DNA from: Syntrophaceae bacterium UBA3084
GTDB lineage: Bacteria > Desulfobacterota > Syntrophia > Syntrophales > UBA6807
Assembly (NCBI GenBank): GCA_002367335.1
Contig: DFBI01000066.1
Coordinates: 1-6,569 of the forward strand
Length of the DNA: 6,569 nucleotides
Direction: 5' to 3'
Shown here piece by piece: positions 1-5,647 of this stretch; within the stretch, counting starts at the first letter, position 1, and each line of letters starts with the position of its first letter. Made by a program: the position numbers and the translations under genes. Below the pieces are notes generated by a model that saw only the letters and a list, made by a program, of their open reading frames with translations, had not been told where the DNA came from and did no database searches.

Positions 1-79
1 AAACGCTTACAGTTCTGTGGGTTGTGGTAAAATGGGGCGCTGTAATCCCGTGAAGGGCTAGTGTTGGTTTTTATGAAAA
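1..79. other. Left-edge sequence, no gene recognised
   Basis: No start codon with a convincing gene lies here. Two + strand frames stay open from the window edge: frame 2 to a TAG at 59-61 and frame 3 to a TGA at about 51. Either could be the last codons of a gene that begins outside the window. The frame 3 tail is hydrophobic (ending VVVKWGAVIP), but neither tail is long enough to identify. I make no functional call. Confidence 0.2.
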
Positions 80-142
80 GGTTCAGGGTTCAGGGGTTCA
101 AGGGTTAAGAGACTTAAAAGAAAGATCGAACGGGGAAAAATG

Positions 143-174
143 AACATCGAACATCGAACGTCCAACATCGAATG
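143..174 (+). repeat. 32-bp inverted repeat, left copy
   Basis: Positions 143-174 are the reverse complement of 320-351 with one mismatch in 32. The copies are the cores of the two heptamer A modules and lie 145 bp apart. They could pair as a long hairpin in single-stranded DNA or RNA. The left copy starts AACATCGAACATCGAACGTC. Confidence 0.9.
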
Positions 175-189
175 TTGAATGAGAAAAAA

Positions 190-282
190 ATGAGGAAACA
201 GACTTATGACCTGGAAGAAAGGCTGCTAATTATTGCAGAAGGCGGGATATCAGTATACTTCAGCCTTCAGTCTTCAACCTAA
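190..282 (+). pseudogene. Truncated four-helix-bundle (S23/IVP) protein remnant
   Basis: An ATG at 190 opens a 30-codon frame whose first residues, MRKQTYDLEERLL, match my memory of the N-terminus of four-helix-bundle proteins. These are related to the proteins encoded in 23S rRNA intervening sequences and to the Avd accessory protein of diversity-generating retroelements, and are normally about 115-125 residues long. After about residue 16 the resemblance ends and the frame runs into the module C repeats (EGGISVYFSL...), stopping at TAA 280-282. The expected body of the helical bundle is missing, so this is a deletion remnant. The poly-A tract just before the ATG and the flanking heptamer arms also fit the usual surroundings of such genes as I recall them. 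The family call rests on a short motif and needs a database search. Confidence 0.55.
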
Positions 283-319
283 ATAGCCGTTGAATGTTCG
301 GTATTGGATATTCGTTTTT

Positions 320-351
320 CATTCGACGTTGGACGTTCGATGTTCGATGTT
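320..351 (-). repeat. 32-bp inverted repeat, right copy
   Basis: This is the partner of 143-174 (31 of 32 positions complementary). It is part of the right-hand heptamer A module, which is followed by the TTTTAACATGAACC linker and module B and ends a few bases before the radical SAM start codon. Confidence 0.9.
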
Positions 352-400
352 GGACGTTCGTCTTTTAACATGAACCTTTGAACCTTGAACCCATGAATTG

Positions 401-1696
401 ATGAAGATTCTCCTTGTCAACCCTCCTAATTGCGGTCGCAGTATTCCGGAAGAGCAGTACGGAATCGATTCCCTGAAACAGATATTCCGCGGGGAACCCC
501 TTGCGCTCGAGGTCCTGGCAGGCAACCTTGAAACACACGAGGTCCGTATTGTCGATCTCAAGGCAGAACCTTCCACGCTGCAAGATGTTCTTTCTGAGTT
601 CAGGCCTGATATTGCCGGAATTACAGGAGTGACCTGTGAAGCCAACACCGTGCTCATGCTCGCATCGGAAATCAAGGAGGTTTGCGGTGCAACCGTGGTG
701 GTAGGGGGTATGCATGCCAGCAATGATCCTGAGTTCTTCAATAAACGAGACATTGACTATATTGTCATAGGTTTGGGAAAGGCGAGCCTGAGAGAACTTG
801 TGTCAACCATTGAGTCGGGAGGCGAGACAAGGACCATTGCCGGCGTTGCCAAGACCGATCCTGGAAGTCGTCTCTCATATATTCATCGAAGATACTGTGC
901 CCTTGACCTGGTGGATGAAAAATCTCCTTGTTACGATCTTGTAAGGCAATACCGTGAGAGCTATACACTGTCATCTCTGAATCTCAGAGTCGGTTTTGTA
1001 GCCACGGCTTTCGGCTGCCCGTACAACTGCTCATTTTGTTGCATTGCCGGCCAGGCAGGAGGGCGCTATCTCACCCACAAAATCGAAAGCATCTTGCGCG
1101 ACATCCGGTTGCTTGAGGACATTCCTGTCATCCGTCTGGTCGATGCCAATACCTTTGGCAATCCCGATCACGCACGCAGACTGTGCGAAGGTATTCAGGA
1201 AGCCGGGATAAAAAAACACTTCCTGGCGGACATCCGGTCTGATACTGTAGTGTGTCATTCCGACCTGCTGTTGCAGTGGAAAGAAGCAGGACTGCGGTCA
1301 GTGATTATTGGCTTTGAAGAGATCAGCAATGAAGGCCTTCAGAAAATGAAAAAGGCCAACAACGTTGCAACTAACTCGGAAGCTATCCGAATATTGCACG
1401 ATATCGGCATCACCATCGTAGGTGACTTCATCGTTTCTCCGGACTATAAAGAGGCCCAATTTGAAACACTCGCAAGATACATCGAGGATAACGCCATTGA
1501 CTTGCCGATACTAACAGTGCTGACGCCTTTGCCCGGAACTCATTTGTACGAATCAGTGAAAGATCAGATCGTTATTCACGATCTTGATTATTATACTCTT
1601 ACAAATGCGGTTACCCCTACACAATTGGAAGAGGAGGTTTTTTACCAGAATTATGCCGGCCTCTTAAAGTCCTGTCACGCCAGGGCAAAAATATGA
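401..1696 (+). CDS. B12-binding radical SAM protein
   Basis: This is a 431-residue cytoplasmic enzyme of the cobalamin-dependent radical SAM class (the BchE/HpnR/P-methylase-like superfamily). Residues 1-140 form a Rossmann-like B12-binding domain: it opens MKILLVNPPN and later has VVVGGMHASNDPE, typical of this class. Residues about 195-400 are the radical SAM barrel, with the 4Fe-4S ligands C206, C210 and C213 in GCPYNCSFC, GFEEIS at 304-309, and a late TPLPGTHLYE motif (375-384). The length is normal and no key residue is missing. Such enzymes methylate unactivated carbon or phosphorus, or perform other radical rearrangements; the substrate cannot be read from the sequence. I prefer the ATG at 401 to the TTG at 398, and neither has a Shine-Dalgarno match because heptamer repeats run almost up to the start. 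The gene is followed on the same strand, 286 bp later, by a DarB-type ketosynthase, which suggests modification of a polyketide or fatty-acid-like product. Confidence 0.9.
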   Translation: MKILLVNPPNCGRSIPEEQYGIDSLKQIFRGEPLALEVLAGNLETHEVRIVDLKAEPSTLQDVLSEFRPDIAGITGVTCEANTVLMLASEIKEVCGATVVVGGMHASNDPEFFNKRDIDYIVIGLGKASLRELVSTIESGGETRTIAGVAKTDPGSRLSYIHRRYCALDLVDEKSPCYDLVRQYRESYTLSSLNLRVGFVATAFGCPYNCSFCCIAGQAGGRYLTHKIESILRDIRLLEDIPVIRLVDANTFGNPDHARRLCEGIQEAGIKKHFLADIRSDTVVCHSDLLLQWKEAGLRSVIIGFEEISNEGLQKMKKANNVATNSEAIRILHDIGITIVGDFIVSPDYKEAQFETLARYIEDNAIDLPILTVLTPLPGTHLYESVKDQIVIHDLDYYTLTNAVTPTQLEEEVFYQNYAGLLKSCHARAKI

Positions 1697-1982
1697 CAAA
1701 GGTGGAAGACTGAAGGCTGAGGGCTGAAAGCTCAAAGCTGAAAGCTCAGGGTGCGGGGTTAACCGAAAATTTGAACCGTTGATTCGTGAGTTCTGAATGG
1801 AGAAGGCATGAGAATGAAACAATTTGTTCGACGTTGGACGTTGGACGTTCGATGTTCGATGTTCGTCTTTTAACATGAACCTCTGAACCCTGAACCTTTA
1901 AACCCCTATAGAAAGGTAACCCTGAACCCGTGAACGATTACATATACTTCAGCCTTCAACCTAAAACACCTGAGCAATTACA
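1697..1982. repeat. Second heptanucleotide-repeat region
   Basis: The spacer between the radical SAM and ketosynthase genes has the same repeat families as 80-392 in another order. Module C lies at 1705-1751 (CTGAAGG/CTGAAAG/CTCAAAG units). Module A lies at 1827-1866 (TTGGACG/TTCGATG), joined by the same TTTTAACATGAACC linker to module B (1876-1905). A second short B block is at 1918-1936, and an inverted module C is at 1943-1968. The stretch 1752-1826 is not repeat-like and shows no gene. The block 1827-1905 is a diverged direct copy of 322-392. The inverted C module has one 7-bp unit fewer than its partner at 254-284. No terminator was seen, so co-transcription of the two genes is possible. 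Confidence 0.85.
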
Positions 1983-3131
1983 TTGGATGTTTATATAACT
2001 GATATCGCGGCTTTTCTGCCAAACAGTCCTGTCAACAACGATAAGATTGAAAAAATCTTGGGCATGGTGGACCACATATCATCCCGTATCAGGAAAATCA
2101 TCCTGCGAAAAAATAAAATCCATCAAAGGTATTATGCCATTGATCCTGCTACGGGCCTGACAACACACACAAACGCCCAGCTTACGGCAGAAGCGATTCG
2201 CCGGTTGAAGCCTTATAAAGGTTTTTCCCTGGATGATATCGAGTGCCTTTGTTGCGGAACATCCACACCGGATCAATTGATGCCTGGTCATGGATCAATG
2301 GTGCATGGTGAATTGGGGAATATTCCGTGCGAAGTGGTCAGTACCTCAGGGATCTGTCTTTCCGGAATGACATCATTGAAATACGCATATATGACCGTGG
2401 CTACGGGACTTGCGAAAAACGCTGTGGCCAGCGGTTCGGAACTGGCATCCTCCTTCATACGTAGCCGATTCTTTGGACCTGTCAGTCAGGAGAAGGTTGA
2501 AGACTTAGAAGAATCGTCTCCGGTGACCTTTAATGCGGATTTTCTTCGTTGGATGCTCTCCGATGGAGCAGGCGCGGTCTTCCTGACCAATACCTCGCCA
2601 TCCGGCAAACTCGCCCTTAAGATCGATTGGATTGAACACATCTCTCATGCTAATCAGCTTAAAACCTGTATGTATGCCGGAGCAATAAAAGACAACAACG
2701 GAAACGTTACGGGATGGCGCGAGCTTCCCTCTCTACAGCAGGCCCTTAAAAAAGGCGCTTTTCTAATAAAGCAGGACGCAAGATTCTTGAATCAAGAAAT
2801 CGTAACAACGGCAGTGGAGCGCACGCTGTCCGGTATCATCCAAAAGCATGCCCTTTTGCCATCTGACATCACCTGGTTTTTGCCCCACTATTCCTCTGAG
2901 TACTTCAGGCCGGAGCTTTATGACCATATGAAAAGCATCGACTTCGAGATCCCTCAGGAGAAGTGGTTTACCAACCTGGCTTACAAAGGAAACACCGGAG
3001 CGGCTTCTATCTATATCATTCTGGAAGAGTTTTTTAAATCAGACAGGATAAAAAGGGGCGACCGAATCCTTTGCTTCATCCCGGAGAGTGGACGGTTCTC
3101 CATGTGTTACATGATGCTCACAGCGGTGTAG
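1983..3131 (+). CDS. StlD/DarB-type beta-ketoacyl synthase III
   Basis: This 382-residue thiolase-fold ketosynthase resembles the DarB/StlD branch, which condenses two acyl thioesters and cyclises them toward dialkylresorcinols or stilbene precursors. Diagnostic stretches are the N-terminal DVYITDIAAFLPNSPV, LRKNKIHQRYYAID (41-54), THTNAQLTAEAI (61-72) and the nucleophile motif STSGICLSGM. The predicted catalytic triad is C125, H302 (FLPHYSSE) and N337 (YKGNTGAAS), all present. The length matches the family. The start is probably the TTG at 1983: the family begins at DVYIT, the upstream frame closes at a TGA at 1971, and no in-frame ATG is nearby. The Shine-Dalgarno sequence is weak at best (CTGAG). 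No DarA-like aromatase, acyl carrier protein or AMP-ligase is in the window. The upstream neighbour is a B12 radical SAM enzyme, so the product may be something other than a simple dialkylresorcinol. Confidence 0.87.
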   Translation: MDVYITDIAAFLPNSPVNNDKIEKILGMVDHISSRIRKIILRKNKIHQRYYAIDPATGLTTHTNAQLTAEAIRRLKPYKGFSLDDIECLCCGTSTPDQLMPGHGSMVHGELGNIPCEVVSTSGICLSGMTSLKYAYMTVATGLAKNAVASGSELASSFIRSRFFGPVSQEKVEDLEESSPVTFNADFLRWMLSDGAGAVFLTNTSPSGKLALKIDWIEHISHANQLKTCMYAGAIKDNNGNVTGWRELPSLQQALKKGAFLIKQDARFLNQEIVTTAVERTLSGIIQKHALLPSDITWFLPHYSSEYFRPELYDHMKSIDFEIPQEKWFTNLAYKGNTGAASIYIILEEFFKSDRIKRGDRILCFIPESGRFSMCYMMLTAV

Positions 3132-3262
3132 CAAAAGGTGTTAACAGTCCCCAGGCTTCTGCCTGAAACGTATCAAATACCGTGGGGGTATGCTTAAGCG
3201 GGGTGTGCAGCCGAAAGGCTTGCCAATAAAAGCATAGCGATAATGTCGGTTTTGGCTTGGGC
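3132..3262. other. Non-coding gap with small hairpins
   Basis: There is no credible gene between the ketosynthase stop and the next promoter. Three short stem-loops can be drawn: CAGGC-TTCT-GCCTG (3152-3165), ATACC/GGTAT (3177-3191) and AGCC-GAAA-GGCT (3209-3220). None is followed by a T-run, so I do not call an intrinsic terminator. The combination does not match a riboswitch class that I recognise. Confidence 0.4.
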
Positions 3263-3289
3263 TTGACACTATCATCAGTTTTCTATAAT
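3263..3289 (+). promoter_or_regulatory. Sigma70-like promoter for the 3429 gene
   Basis: A perfect -35 hexamer TTGACA (3263-3268) is followed by a perfect -10 TATAAT (3284-3289) with a 15-bp spacer, two short of the optimum. If used, transcription would start near 3296-3300 and leave an untranslated leader of about 130 nt before the ATG at 3429. No operator was identified. Confidence 0.6.
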
Positions 3290-3415
3290 AAGATATTATC
3301 TCGTAGATCTCTGTCTTTTGGGACACTCCATCCATAATGTATTAAGAGATTGGAAAAAACATATGTCCATCTCGGATTACAGCTACAAGCCGTTTCCCCG
3401 ACAGCGGACAAAGTT

Positions 3416-3421
3416 AAGGAG
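3416..3421 (+). promoter_or_regulatory. Ribosome binding site fixing the 3429 start
   Basis: AAGGAG lies 7 bp before the ATG at 3429. It decides the start codon: the frame is open further upstream to 3318, but starting there would bury the signal peptide behind 37 polar residues. Confidence 0.85.
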
Positions 3422-3428
3422 TATCAAG

Positions 3429-4208
3429 ATGATAAAAAATATTATTCACCTTTTGTCTGTGGTTGCCATAATATTTTTCTTTCAAATGATTAGTGCAAAT
3501 AATGTTCAGGCACAAACGGACCGTTCAACAGAAGTGGCTATGTACAAGAACATGCTTAAATCCAATAACGTCGCACAAAGAACAGAAGCCGCAAAAAAGA
3601 TTTCAGGATCCGGCTTAACCGACCCTAAATTGTTTAATACAATTAATGTAATGCTGCTTGAGAGGTATCAGTCTGATCCGAATAAAGGTATTCATATTGA
3701 TGAAATGGCATGGCTCTGCAAAGCTCTGGCGTCATCAGGAATGTCCGAATATAAGACTACCTTGCAGAAAGTGGCTGACACTACATCGAGTCAGAAATTG
3801 CGAAAATATGCTATACAAAGTTTGGAGCGCATAGATGAATATGCGGGAAAAAACAAAATTATGGCGGAAACCCAATATGCCGCTCCGGGTCAGGCACCAG
3901 AAGTCACGAGATATATCACCATGCTAAAATCGGATATGCCTTCTCTAAAAAAAGATGCAGCGAAAAAGATATACCGCTCAAATTTAACAAATCCACGACT
4001 ATTCCAAGTGGTCAATGAAGAAATTCTAAAGAGTTTGCAATCAAGCGAGTCTGACCAATATGATGTTGATACGATGGCATGGCTCTGCAAAGCTCTGGCG
4101 TCATCAGGAATGTCCGAGTATAAAACTACCCTGCAAAAGGTCATTGATACTATTTCGAACAAGAAACTGCGAAAATATGCCAAACAAGGGCTCGACATGC
4201 TCAATTAG
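3429..4208 (+). CDS. Secreted protein with two copies of a HEAT-like domain
   Basis: This is a 259-residue exported protein of unknown function. Residues 1-28 are a Sec signal peptide: MIKN, a hydrophobic stretch about 5-22, and a probable signal peptidase I site after NNVQA. Two related helical domains of about 100 residues follow, 36-135 and 158-259, joined by a short linker rich in Ala, Gln and Pro. Each domain has the order: YxxMLKS, AAKKI, (T/D)P(K/R)LF, a variable acidic part, MAWLCKALASSGMSEYKTT, and a basic KLRKYA(I/K)Q end. The helix-turn-helix look and length suggest HEAT-like or similar alpha-solenoid units, but I recognise no named family. A third copy ends the convergent CsgG-type gene 57 bp away, so the two products probably share a partner or location in the periplasm. 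The start is set by the AAGGAG at 3416. No clear terminator is seen before the convergent gene. Confidence 0.85.
   Translation: MIKNIIHLLSVVAIIFFFQMISANNVQAQTDRSTEVAMYKNMLKSNNVAQRTEAAKKISGSGLTDPKLFNTINVMLLERYQSDPNKGIHIDEMAWLCKALASSGMSEYKTTLQKVADTTSSQKLRKYAIQSLERIDEYAGKNKIMAETQYAAPGQAPEVTRYITMLKSDMPSLKKDAAKKIYRSNLTNPRLFQVVNEEILKSLQSSESDQYDVDTMAWLCKALASSGMSEYKTTLQKVIDTISNKKLRKYAKQGLDMLN
3705..3748 (+). repeat. 44-bp exact direct repeat, first copy
   Basis: This stretch is identical over 44 bp to 4074-4117, within the two domain copies of the same gene. It encodes MAWLCKALASSGMS plus one partial codon. Flanking codons of the two domains are strongly diverged. Confidence 0.92.
4074..4117 (+). 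repeat. 44-bp exact direct repeat, second copy
   Basis: This is the partner of 3705-3748, offset by 369 bp (123 codons), in the second domain of the secreted protein. Confidence 0.92.
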
Positions 4209-4265
4209 TCTTACTTTGTCACATTCCGATATGTTTTTATGGAACTGTTTGAAGATGATCTGTGT

Positions 4266-5471
4266 TTAAAGTTTGGATAGGCTTTTATTGGCATATTTTT
4301 TTAATTTTCTACTGGGTGATTCTTGAGCGACTCTTTTAAGTGTTGCTTTATACTTAGTCTGCCCAGAAGCGCCTAGTATTTTACATAGCCATGCCATTGC
4401 ATCAACATGGTGCCTATCTCTTATATTGATTTTGTATCCTCTCAAAAGCTCCTCATTGACAACACATAGAAGTTGCGGGTCGTGTGAATATGATTTGAAA
4501 ATTTTTTTTGCAGCTCTTACTTTCTGGGTAGAATCATTTGATCTTAGCATGTTGATATATTTAGTGATATATGGAGCCTTCTTTTTTTTCTGAGGACTAT
4601 GATCTGTAATTACCGGATGCTCTCTCTTGGGCTTAATCTCTCTGGCCTGTTTTACATCTTTGGATTTGCTATCTACTGAGGGCTGTGCCATTATAGGTAT
4701 TGAGGCTTCAGCAACACTAACAACACTCTTTACTCTTTGACCATATTCTATAGCACCAGGAATTTTTTCCCTTATTATATTAGCTTTTGCTATTTTTTCA
4801 TTAACACTTATTATTTCTATAATACCTGTTTCTGTCTTTTCTACATCTAATATTTGGCCTGTCTTAGGATGTCTTATGACGTCGCCCTCTTTAAAAACAA
4901 TAAACTGCATTCCACGTCTTACTCCTACATGTTTGCCAAGATCTATTATAATAGAATCTACGCCTACATTAACAATGTAGCCTTCAAGGGGAAAATTCTT
5001 AATTATTTTTTCAGACATCTGTCTTACTAGTTTCCTAAGTTCTGTTGTACTACTACCCTTAATACTCTCGGCGCTTATGATTGAAGCACTTTCTACATCT
5101 ATAATCCTGGCATTGATTTCAATAATATCCTGAAACCTCATTATAGAGCCTGAAATTATTACTTTTACTCCAAGCCGCTTGCCCAGTTGTGTGGCTATAT
5201 TTGAATCTACAGTTCCAGTCATATTGATATTCTGTTCTTTTTGGATCTTTGTTAACAATCCACGTTCTATTACATCAAAACGACCTTCATTAACAAACGC
5301 AGTAATAAACCATTCCGCAACAATTTTACCCATATCAGGAGTCTTATATCCCTTTCCCTGAAGCTGGAAGTCCAAAACAGCAATCTTTGTCTTTTGGAAA
5401 TCTGCCACAACTGTACATGGCAGCAATATTGAGAGGCCCAGAATTACCATTAGGGGGAAAATTTTTCTCAT
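4266..5471 (-). CDS. CsgG-family lipoprotein-like protein with C-terminal HEAT-like domain
   Basis: This 401-residue exported protein starts with a signal peptide (1-23, probable cleavage VVA|DF). The Cys in LLPC does not make a good lipobox, so I do not call it a lipoprotein. Residues about 28-160 match the CsgG/penicillin-binding-protein-activator fold: KIAVLDF, VAEWFITAF, FDVIERG, LGKRLGVKVIISGSI, and INARIIDVES. Residues about 163-250 (GYIVNVGVDSIIIDLGKHVGV through YGQRVKSV) look like the C-terminal beta-barrel module of FlgT-like proteins. A basic, proline-containing linker follows (about 251-300), and 301-401 is a HEAT-like domain homologous to both domains of the convergent 3429-4208 product (DAMAWLCKILGASG, KLKKYA). 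CsgG itself is the curli export channel, but many relatives have other envelope roles, and no curli genes are here. The ATG is supported by AAGGAG (complement at 5479-5484), spaced 7 bp. The gene is AT-rich compared with the left half of the window. Confidence 0.87.
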   Translation of the reverse strand: MRKIFPLMVILGLSILLPCTVVADFQKTKIAVLDFQLQGKGYKTPDMGKIVAEWFITAFVNEGRFDVIERGLLTKIQKEQNINMTGTVDSNIATQLGKRLGVKVIISGSIMRFQDIIEINARIIDVESASIISAESIKGSSTTELRKLVRQMSEKIIKNFPLEGYIVNVGVDSIIIDLGKHVGVRRGMQFIVFKEGDVIRHPKTGQILDVEKTETGIIEIISVNEKIAKANIIREKIPGAIEYGQRVKSVVSVAEASIPIMAQPSVDSKSKDVKQAREIKPKREHPVITDHSPQKKKKAPYITKYINMLRSNDSTQKVRAAKKIFKSYSHDPQLLCVVNEELLRGYKINIRDRHHVDAMAWLCKILGASGQTKYKATLKRVAQESPSRKLKKYANKSLSKL

Positions 5472-5511
5472 AATTTTTCTCCTTATTTATTATGTCTACT
5501 TTGTGTCTGAC

Positions 5512-5646
5512 TAGTGCCTGAACGAAAACTAACCAAAGCTGTCATTTCGAGCAAAGCGAGAAATCTTATCATACTGAAAATACAGGTATTAAAGATTTCT
5601 CCCTACGGTCGAAATGACAAAAAGAGAGGTTTTTGTTCAGGCACTA
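5512..5646. mobile_element. MITE-like element with TA flanks
   Basis: The core 5514-5644 (131 bp) starts GTGCCTGAACGAAAAC and ends with its inverted partner (5629-5644), 15 of 16 matched. It is flanked by TA on each side (5512-5513 and 5645-5646), as expected for a Tc1/mariner or IS630-type target duplication. A second nested inverted repeat, 5540-5567 against 5592-5619, pairs at 24 of 28 positions and carries the TGTCATTTCGA/GAAATGACA motif that I know as a widespread bacterial intergenic repeat. There is no coding capacity, so it would depend on a transposase elsewhere. It lies between the pYEATS stop codon (1 bp away) and the CsgG gene start. A 5-bp ACTAG also flanks it (5510-5514 and 5647-5651), an alternative target duplication. 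As RNA it would fold into a strong hairpin and may affect readthrough into the CsgG gene. Confidence 0.82.
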
Positions 5647-5647
5647 A

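Larger units (their letters stand above)
80..392. repeat. Inverted heptanucleotide-repeat cassette
   Basis: This non-coding stretch is built from degenerate 7-bp units and arranged almost as a palindrome. The left arm has an inverted B module (80-108, GGTTCAG-type units), a TTAAAAG-containing linker and an inverted A module (142-180, ATCGAAC/GTCCAAC units). The right arm mirrors it: module A (about 291-361, TTCGATG/TTGGACG units, degenerate at its left edge), a linker containing TTTTAACATGAACC, and module B (373-392). Between the arms lie a truncated four-helix-bundle reading frame and module C (254-284, TTCAGCC/TTCAGTC/TTCAACC). The period of seven rules out conserved coding, and the arrays translate to junk such as RTSNIEHRTSN. 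The arrangement resembles a decayed mobile cassette, or an STRR-like repeat family as known in cyanobacteria. That it is mobile is inference. Confidence 0.85.

Noticed and set aside
142..361. CRISPR-like array
   Set aside because: Units are 7 bp, contiguous and degenerate, with no constant-length repeats or unique spacers, and no cas genes are nearby.
319..753. Long - strand reading frame overlapping the radical SAM gene
   Set aside because: Its C-terminal part is translated heptamer repeat (RRTSNIEHRTSN) and the rest is antisense to a clear radical SAM gene.
3152..3220. Terminator or c-di-GMP-type riboswitch
   Set aside because: Hairpins are short and lack a following T-run. The GAAA-loop stem alone does not match the GEMM consensus or another class that I know.
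3141..3335. 64-codon - strand frame in the gap before the 3429 gene
   Set aside because: It has no recognisable domain or ribosome site, and it overlaps a strong + strand promoter.
3318..3428. Upstream extension of the secreted HEAT-like gene
   Set aside because: The extra 37 residues are polar and would hide the signal peptide; AAGGAG at 3416-3421 points to the ATG at 3429.
4209..4265. Bidirectional terminator between the convergent genes
   Set aside because: Only a 4-bp ACAT/ATGT stem can be drawn, which is too weak to call.
4060..4269. 69-codon + strand frame over the end of the secreted protein gene
   Set aside because: It is an out-of-frame shadow of the second domain and shows no independent coding signs.
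5403..5471. Lipoprotein signal on the CsgG-type protein
   Set aside because: The Cys is in LLPC, with Pro at the -1 position, which does not fit a lipobox; the VVA|DF cleavage site is better.
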